64,000 nucleotides of DNA from NCBI GenBank assembly GCA_032164295.1, contig JAJHTX010000001.1, positions 1,984,001-2,048,000 of the forward strand, written 5' to 3'. A model generated the notes under the pieces. The model worked only from the letters and a program-made list of their open reading frames with translations. It was not told where the DNA came from and searched no databases. This document shows positions 58,375 through 64,000 of the stretch, in pieces. Source of the stretch: Inonotus obliquus (Eukaryota > Basidiomycota > Agaricomycetes > Hymenochaetales > Hymenochaetaceae). Both the position numbers and the translations under genes were made by a program. Numbering within the stretch: position 1 is the stretch's first letter; each line of letters starts with the position of its first letter.

Positions 58375-60606
58375 ATGGACACGGGCAACCCCCTTGACGA
58401 CGTATGCCTGTCTAACCCCACTCCACTCAGGTTTCTGATATACTTCGTGTATGCTAGATTGCCCCAATCGCAATACTCATGGATGAGCTCCGGGCTGAAG
58501 ATGTTCAGCTTCGCCTCAATGCCATACATCGCATTTCCACAATTGCTCTTGTCCTGGGCCCAGATCGTACGCGTGACGAGTTGATACCATTTCTGCAGGA
58601 GTCTGTCGATGACGAGGATGAAGTCCTTCTCGCTCTTGCCGAAGAATTAGGGAAGGGTTTTGATGAATATGTCGGCGGACGGAAATACGCGCATGTATTA
58701 CTCGGTCCATTAGAAATGCTTGCGGCTGTTGAAGAAACCCTCGTGCGGGAAAAGGTTCGTGGTTCGACAGCTCGCGTATGCGCCCATTGATGTGACGCTA
58801 TACTATCCGTAAACGTATAATAGGCAACTGAATCCATAACAAAACTGTCAGAAGTTCTTTCTCAGCAACAGATAGAGGCGTTTTATATCCCTCTCCTAAC
58901 TCGTTTGTCCCGAGGAGAGTGGTTTACTTCACGGACGTCTTCAGCTGCTTTGTATTCGCCAGTTTATGTCAAAGTCTCACCACAAACGAAGGAGGAGATG
59001 CGCAAGGGATTCACTGCCCTAGCATCAGATGATACGCCGATGGTCAGACGAGCAGCTGCGAAATGGCTTGGGGTCCGTTTTCTTGTTATCGCGTGCTGCT
59101 CAATGAACTGATCGTTCCTAGGCTTTTGCAAAAGCCCTTGCCAAGGAGCATGTACTCTCTGATGCCCTTCCGATTTACAGGAAGCTTGCATCAGACGATC
59201 AAGATTCTGTTCGGCTACTCACAGTTGAGGACCTCATTGCCATCGCGAAACAGCTTGAAAACTCCGAAGTAAAGGATCAATTGTTGCCACAAATTAGACA
59301 AAGTGTAACGGACAAGAGCTGGAGAGTGCGGTATATGGTCGCGAATAACTTTGTCGAGGTACGTCATTTGGGTAACAACTGTGCGGGGATATCACCTTAC
59401 GCGTGAATGTTTCGTAGCTTGCAGAAGCTGTCGGACCAGATATCGTGAAAGAAGAGCTCATCGGTGCATATGTTCAATTGCTAAAGGATAACGAGGCCGA
59501 GGTCAGGACTGCGGCAGCTAGTCAGCTCCCTGGTGAGGTCGTAACGGAACTGTTATATGCACTGAAGTGTTCACATGTCACATGTCCTCAGGCTTTGCGA
59601 AGCTCGTCGACAAGGATGCAATTCTCATCCGTATCTTGCCGTGTGTTCGAGACCTATCGGCAGATCAATCACAGCATGTCAGAGCATCACTTGCCAACCA
59701 GATTAGTGGCTTAGCTCCTTTATTGGGAAAGGATTCGACCATCGAGCACTTGGTCCCCCTTTTCTTACAACTTCTCAAGGACGAATTCCCCGAAGTTCGC
59801 CTGAATATCATTAGCAAACTCGAGACTGTAAACTCAGGTTTGTTTATCTTTAATTTCCGCTTTTCTCTCTGACAGCTTGCAACTCAGTTATTGGTATTGA
59901 GCTACTTTCTCAGTCGCTATTACCAGCCATAGTAGAACTGGCTGAAGACAAGTCATGGCGAGTGAGGCAAGCGATCATCGAATACATCCCTCTGCTAGCC
60001 ACTCAGTTAGGCAGACCTTTCTTCGATGAACAACTGAGCAATTTGTGTCTGTCTTGGTTGGGGGACAACGTTTTCAGCATACGCGAAGCTGCCACATCGA
60101 ATTTGAAAAAGCTGACAGAAGTGTTCGGAGTCGAATGGTCGAAGAACACGATCATCCCAAAGGTACTTGCTATGGGTGGTCATCCTAACTACCTCTTCCG
60201 AATGACAACGGTTATGGCTATTACGGTATGCTTGTATCGGTTTCCGCAAGGGAATAATGTTGCTGACTGGAGTGCAGACTATGACGCCATCCCTCAATAT
60301 AGACGTTATCAAAGACCCGATCTTACAAAGTTTGCTTACTCTGGTGGGCGACCCAATTCCAAACATTCGATTCAATGTCGCCAAGTCCATGGAGATTATA
60401 GCGACTACGTACGGGTCGACACCGGAAGGGAAGGAGCTAGCAAAGGAAAAGATTGTTCCCGCCTTGAAGCTATTACTACACGATGCAGATGCAGATGTGC
60501 GATACTTTGCTAGTCGCGCTTTAGAGCGAACAGTGGCATTGGCAGGTATGCAGTCACCCGGTTTCTGGTAATACTCCTTTTAACCCGCAACTGTCTAATA
60601 GGATGA
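58375..60606 (+). CDS. TPD3: PP2A scaffold (A) regulatory subunit, HEAT-repeat protein
   Basis: Scaffold that joins the PP2A catalytic C subunit to B-type regulators. A tiny first exon at 58375 (MDTGNPLDD) is joined over an intron to [20 protein letters not shown] and [24 protein letters not shown] repeats then follow throughout: [162 protein letters not shown] and [20 protein letters not shown]. About eleven introns. The final exon supplies only the end of the last codon and TGA at 60604. Normal length for the family (about 590-600 residues). Confidence 0.92.
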
Positions 60607-61290
60607 ATCGCTCTCGGCTATAGCTTCACTCACCCAAGCATCGTCCATAGTACATACGGCCGTGTAATGGGAATTCCTTCTCTTCTTTCTCCAAAATAGA
60701 AAAAGAACAAAGATGCGTCAATATTTCTCGCTCGTCCATGCACGTCTTAAGATTATCTCGTCCGATTCGGCACGCGATCCTTCCGGCTCTATCCTTTGGG
60801 GATATTGATCCGCTGGTTTCCTTCGTCGGGAATAGTGCTTTCCGTACAACGTTTATGAGAGTTTGGTGGCGGTGGCGTATTACAGTGGAAGAACTGCGCC
60901 CTTCCTATTTTGTCAAGTGACCATTGCAAATGGCGGTATTGACTTCATCTATAAACCACCAGAGCCTTTACTCACCTCGGAGAAGTGATTCAACCTTTCC
61001 CTGAAGTATGCCATTATCCGAAACTAACGGCCAAGAGGACGAAAGGTCTCATGGCAACTGACGTTCACAGATATCAGCTAAAGTACTATTTCCTGCTGGA
61101 GACTCGAACATTCAATTCTCTGGGACTCGGAAGATGATTTAAAGCTTAGTCCGGAGAGGATGCCTCATATTACGCCTGGTCACTGCATTTAAGCCTACAC
61201 AATAATAACTGGCCACACGTCCTAGAGGACTCAGCCGCCAGGCAATCCCCTTTGGCTTGTGCTCAGGTTTAGAGGACTTCTGTCGCATCA
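60607..61290. other. Intergenic, upstream of repetitive secreted protein
   Basis: 684 bp between two plus-strand genes. It should include the promoter of the downstream secreted protein. Only weak ORFs are present. Confidence 0.4.
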
Positions 61291-63776
61291 ATGAAGTTCT
61301 CGTCAAGACTTTTGACGTACTTATCTATCGGGCTCCTCTCGTCGGCCGCGGCCGCTGTCGCTAGAGCCCACATTCCCCGAGAATACATCGCTGAAGAGAC
61401 TTGGTGAGTGGTTATATTTGTGTAGGTTGTTTACCTTAAATTGACCGCGGTTAACCAGCATCGAGTGCTGTTCTGCTGGTATGTGCTTCGTCGCACTTAA
61501 TCACCGGCTTGTAACTTACCATGTCTTTAGATGAGCTTACTTCTACCACCCCGGTCCCGTACGTGTCTCATTTCCCTCTGCTTATCCTGCTTCTAACGTC
61601 TTTGCTTAGTGAAGGATTTTCTTGCCCAGAAGAATGGGTCTGGTCTTCCGCTACCAGCAGATGCTGTGTATCTCAGGAGCCTGTAACATACACAGAGATA
61701 GTCATCGCTTGCCCAGAGGACTATACTTTGAACACTGAGTCAGAAGAGTGCGTACTCTCCGGGCACGAGCTATCCAAAAGACAAGGCGGCGGTGGAGGTC
61801 AAGGCGGCGGTGGGGGTCAAGGCGGTGGCGGAGGTTCTGGAGGAGGGCAACATGGCGGTGACAATAAAGGCAATCAACAAACCGGTGGAAATCAGTCCGG
61901 CGGTGGAAATCAATCGAAAGGAGGAGACAACAGCAAGGGTGATTCCGGTGGACAACAAGGTGGAGGTGGCGGCCATGATTCCAAGGGTGGTGGGGATCAG
62001 GGTGGTGGGGATAAGGGTGGTGGGGATAAGGGCGGTGAGGATAAAGGTGGTGGGGATAAGGGCGGTGAGGATAAAGGTGGTGGGGATAAGGGTGGTGAGG
62101 ATAAAGGTGGTGGGGATAAGGGAGGTGAGGATCACAACAAGCCATCCCAGGAGACGAAGACAACGCCTGCACACACGACTGAGACGAAAACGAAGACAAC
62201 GGAGGCCGTCACAACCCAGACGAAGACGACGCAGGCTGTCACAACCCAGACGAAGACTACGCAGGCTGTCACAACCCAGACGAAGACGACGGAGGCCGTC
62301 ACAACCAAGACAAAGACAACGGAGGCTGTCACAACACAGACGAAGACGACAGAGGCTATCACAACCCAGACGAAGACGACGGAGGCCATCATAACCCATA
62401 CAAAGACGACAGAGGCCATCGTAACCCAGACGAAAACAAAGACGACAGAGGCCGTCGTAACTGAGACTAGAACGAAGACCATAGAGGCCTACAAAACTGA
62501 GACCAGAACGAAGACCACGGATATTGTCAAGACCGAAACGGGGACAACTTCAGAAGTCAAGACCGTGCCAACTTACATCACTACCACTATGACGAAGACT
62601 TCGGATGCCGTAACGACCTCGACCTCGACCATGACAAAGACATCAGAGGCTTACTTGACCGAGACAAGAACAACTTCGCAGGTCAAGACAATACCTACAA
62701 CGATAACTATGACCAAGACGTCGGAGCAAACGAAGGAGCATACAAAGACCAGTATCATCACGTCAATTCATACGGAGACGAGCAAGATTTACTCTACTCA
62801 AACTCAACAAACAACGGTTTACCATACTAGTACTTTCATGTCCAAGGGCCAAACTGTTACTGAAACCAAGACATCAGTGGCACCAATACATACGGAAACT
62901 TACACGAAACCAACAGTCAGCACCACGACTGAATCAATCGTCCACACGACGACTTACAGCCAACCAGCCCTCGCACCAGATACTAGTTACATCAAGGCTC
63001 CTCCCACAACGGAGACAAGCTACGTCAAATCGCCACCCACGACGGAAACGAGTTATATCAAGCCTTCCCCGACGACAGAGACAAGCTATATCAAAGCCCC
63101 TCCCACAACTTCGACGGAGACGAGCTATGCCAAGTCTCCCCCGACTACAGAGACGAGTTATGTCAATTCTCCCCCGACGACAGAGACAAACTACATCAAA
63201 GCCCCTCCCACAACGTCGACGGAGACGAGCTATGCCAAGTCTCCCCCGACTACAGAGACGAGTTATGTTAATTCTCCCCCGACGACAGAGACGAGCTATG
63301 TCAATTCTCCCCCGACGACAGAGACGAGCTATGTCAATTCTCCTCCAACGACAGAGACCAGTTACATCAAACCTGCGCCCATTCCAGAGACGTCTTATGT
63401 CATGCCTCCACCTCCACCTTCGCCTGAAACGGAGACAGCTCATTATCCCCTACCAACATACTCTTCTCCCGCCACTGTTGTCACAGTACCGCAGCACATA
63501 CCAACATCAAGGCCCAGCAGTATTTTCAAGCCCATACCCTTACCACTTCCCTCTCCGGTGCCTGTACCTGGTGGAGATTCGTGTGCGCACACTGTGACTA
63601 TCACAAGCACAGTCGTTGTGACGTCCACGTCCTACGATGGAGTGGCAATTCCGACTTCAGGGAACGCATGTAAGGAAGATGAGTTCTGGTACGAGGTGAA
63701 GAAATGCTGTTTGCCGCTCGGAGGATCCAATGAACCGTGTGTTTCCCCTCTAGAGCAACGGATGAACTTGCACTGA
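61291..63776 (+). CDS. Long repetitive secreted protein with Cys-rich ends, Gly-rich and Thr-rich repeats
   Basis: 775 residues from four exons (61291-61403, 61459-61478, 61531-61558, 61610-63776), all in frame. A signal peptide (MKFSSRLLTYLSIGLLSSAA) is followed by a Cys-rich segment: CIECC, CPEEWVWSSATSRCC and CPEDYTLNTESEEC. A dibasic KR at 61776-61781, a Kex2-type site, precedes a Gly-rich domain with 10-residue GGGDKGGEDK-like repeats. A long Thr-rich domain of decapeptides such as TKTTEAVTTQ comes next, then a Pro/Thr-rich domain of SPPTTETSYVN undecapeptides. The C-terminus returns to a Cys module, CKEDEFWYEVKKCCLP. This looks like a heavily O-glycosylated wall or surface protein. I do not recognise a named family. 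Further 3' exons beyond 63776 are possible. Confidence 0.72.
61980..62130 (+). repeat. 30-bp tandem repeats coding for GGGDKGGEDK-type units
   Basis: Near-identical 30-bp units (GGTGGGGATAAGGG... followed by GGTGAGGATAAA...) repeat about four times in the Gly-rich domain, with shorter GGTGGGGATAAG variants at the 5' side. Little divergence between units suggests recent expansion. Confidence 0.85.
62170..62460 (+). repeat. 30-bp tandem repeats coding for TKTTEAVTTQ-type units
   Basis: About nine copies of a 30-bp unit (AC(G/A)AAGACGACGGAGGCCGTC-like) encode the decapeptide, with A/I and V/I swaps. Degeneracy rises toward the 3' end. Confidence 0.85.
63000..63370 (+). repeat. 33-bp tandem repeats coding for SPPTTETSYVN-type units
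   Basis: About eleven copies of an 11-residue unit. A higher-order pair (APPTTSTETSYAK then SPPTTETSYVN) is itself duplicated at about 63095-63270, indicating expansion by unequal exchange at two scales. Confidence 0.85.
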
Positions 63777-64000
63777 TTATCAATGTTATATTGCCAGGTC
63801 GGCAACCATTTGTCCGTACGCATGGGATTATTCGCCCAAACTATCTTGCTGCGTTCCGAGGACGCCCATCGTACCGCTCCCCATCTGCCCAGCAAAATAT
63901 GCCTGGGATGGCAATAGTCAAACCTGTCAGTCTACTAGCCCACCCAACTCGAAACCGTCGATCTATCGCCGTAGATCAAGAGTAGCAAAGCGAACAGAAC
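63777..64000. other. Window end, downstream of secreted protein
   Basis: 3' flank of the repetitive protein gene. A plus-strand frame through 63737-63985 has no recognisable content, though it could be a further exon of that gene. Confidence 0.3.

Noticed and set aside
61770..62482. Long minus-strand ORFs (up to about 209 codons) antisense to the repetitive secreted protein
   Set aside because: They arise because tandem repeats with no stops in one frame are often open on the opposite strand. Their translations are low-complexity Cys/Leu/Arg or Val/Phe repeats with no start context or domain.
62170..63370. Repeat arrays as a possible CRISPR or satellite
   Set aside because: Units are in-frame coding repeats without unique spacers, inside a continuous ORF of a eukaryotic genome.

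Overview
This window is nuclear DNA of a filamentous basidiomycete, most likely a plant-associated or wood/litter-decaying Agaricomycete. The evidence is dense genes with many short introns (about 45-80 nt, GT-AG with a few GC-AG), clear eukaryotic housekeeping genes (TEF1, uS3, eL32, SEC9, LSM1, PP2A scaffold, APC4) and genes for plant cell wall and polysaccharide degradation. All gene models were read by hand from codon frame, splice signals and family motifs; no similarity search was possible.

Layout. 1-5.0 kb: APC4 (partial) and the nucleolar helicase DRS1. 5.3-9.4 kb: a small GPI-type secreted protein, a conserved-looking unknown, and a loosenin/expansin-like double-psi beta-barrel protein. 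9.7-17.1 kb: a stand-alone SRA-YDG (UHRF1-like) putative methyl-CpG reader, SEC9, MPP10 and a SUR7/PalI-like membrane protein. 17.5-33.4 kb is accessory: a polysaccharide lyase family 8 gene, then uS3, an amidase with a 5'-truncated and frameshifted tandem copy, a pectin methylesterase, a 3-ketoacyl-CoA thiolase, and a decayed second pectin methylesterase. 33.7-53.2 kb is a dense housekeeping island: bL32m and NDUFA5 divergent from a 115-bp spacer, a Stm1/SERBP1-type ribosome-binding protein, an intron-containing tRNA-Ser, LSM1, an SPP1/CXXC1 COMPASS subunit with a very long N-terminus, a dienelactone hydrolase, TEF1, a PAS-kinase-type kinase, snurportin, eL32 and MEMO1. 53.5-58 kb is a decay zone: a dead GH5 glycosidase, an intact histidine phosphatase gene and a degenerate second copy of both. 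58.3-63.8 kb: the PP2A scaffold subunit and a long repetitive secreted protein.

Themes. Housekeeping functions cluster around ribosome biogenesis and translation (DRS1, MPP10, uS3, eL32, TEF1, Stm1-like), RNA handling (LSM1, snurportin) and chromatin (SRA reader, SPP1). Accessory genes point to extracellular carbohydrate and nitrogen scavenging (PL8, pectin esterase, DPBB protein, amidase) with repeated local duplication followed by pseudogenisation. I saw no transposase, reverse transcriptase, CRISPR array or secondary-metabolite core enzyme. No clearly new multi-gene system was found; the best leads are the stand-alone SRA reader, the repetitive secreted protein with matching Cys modules at both ends, and the two duplication/decay loci.
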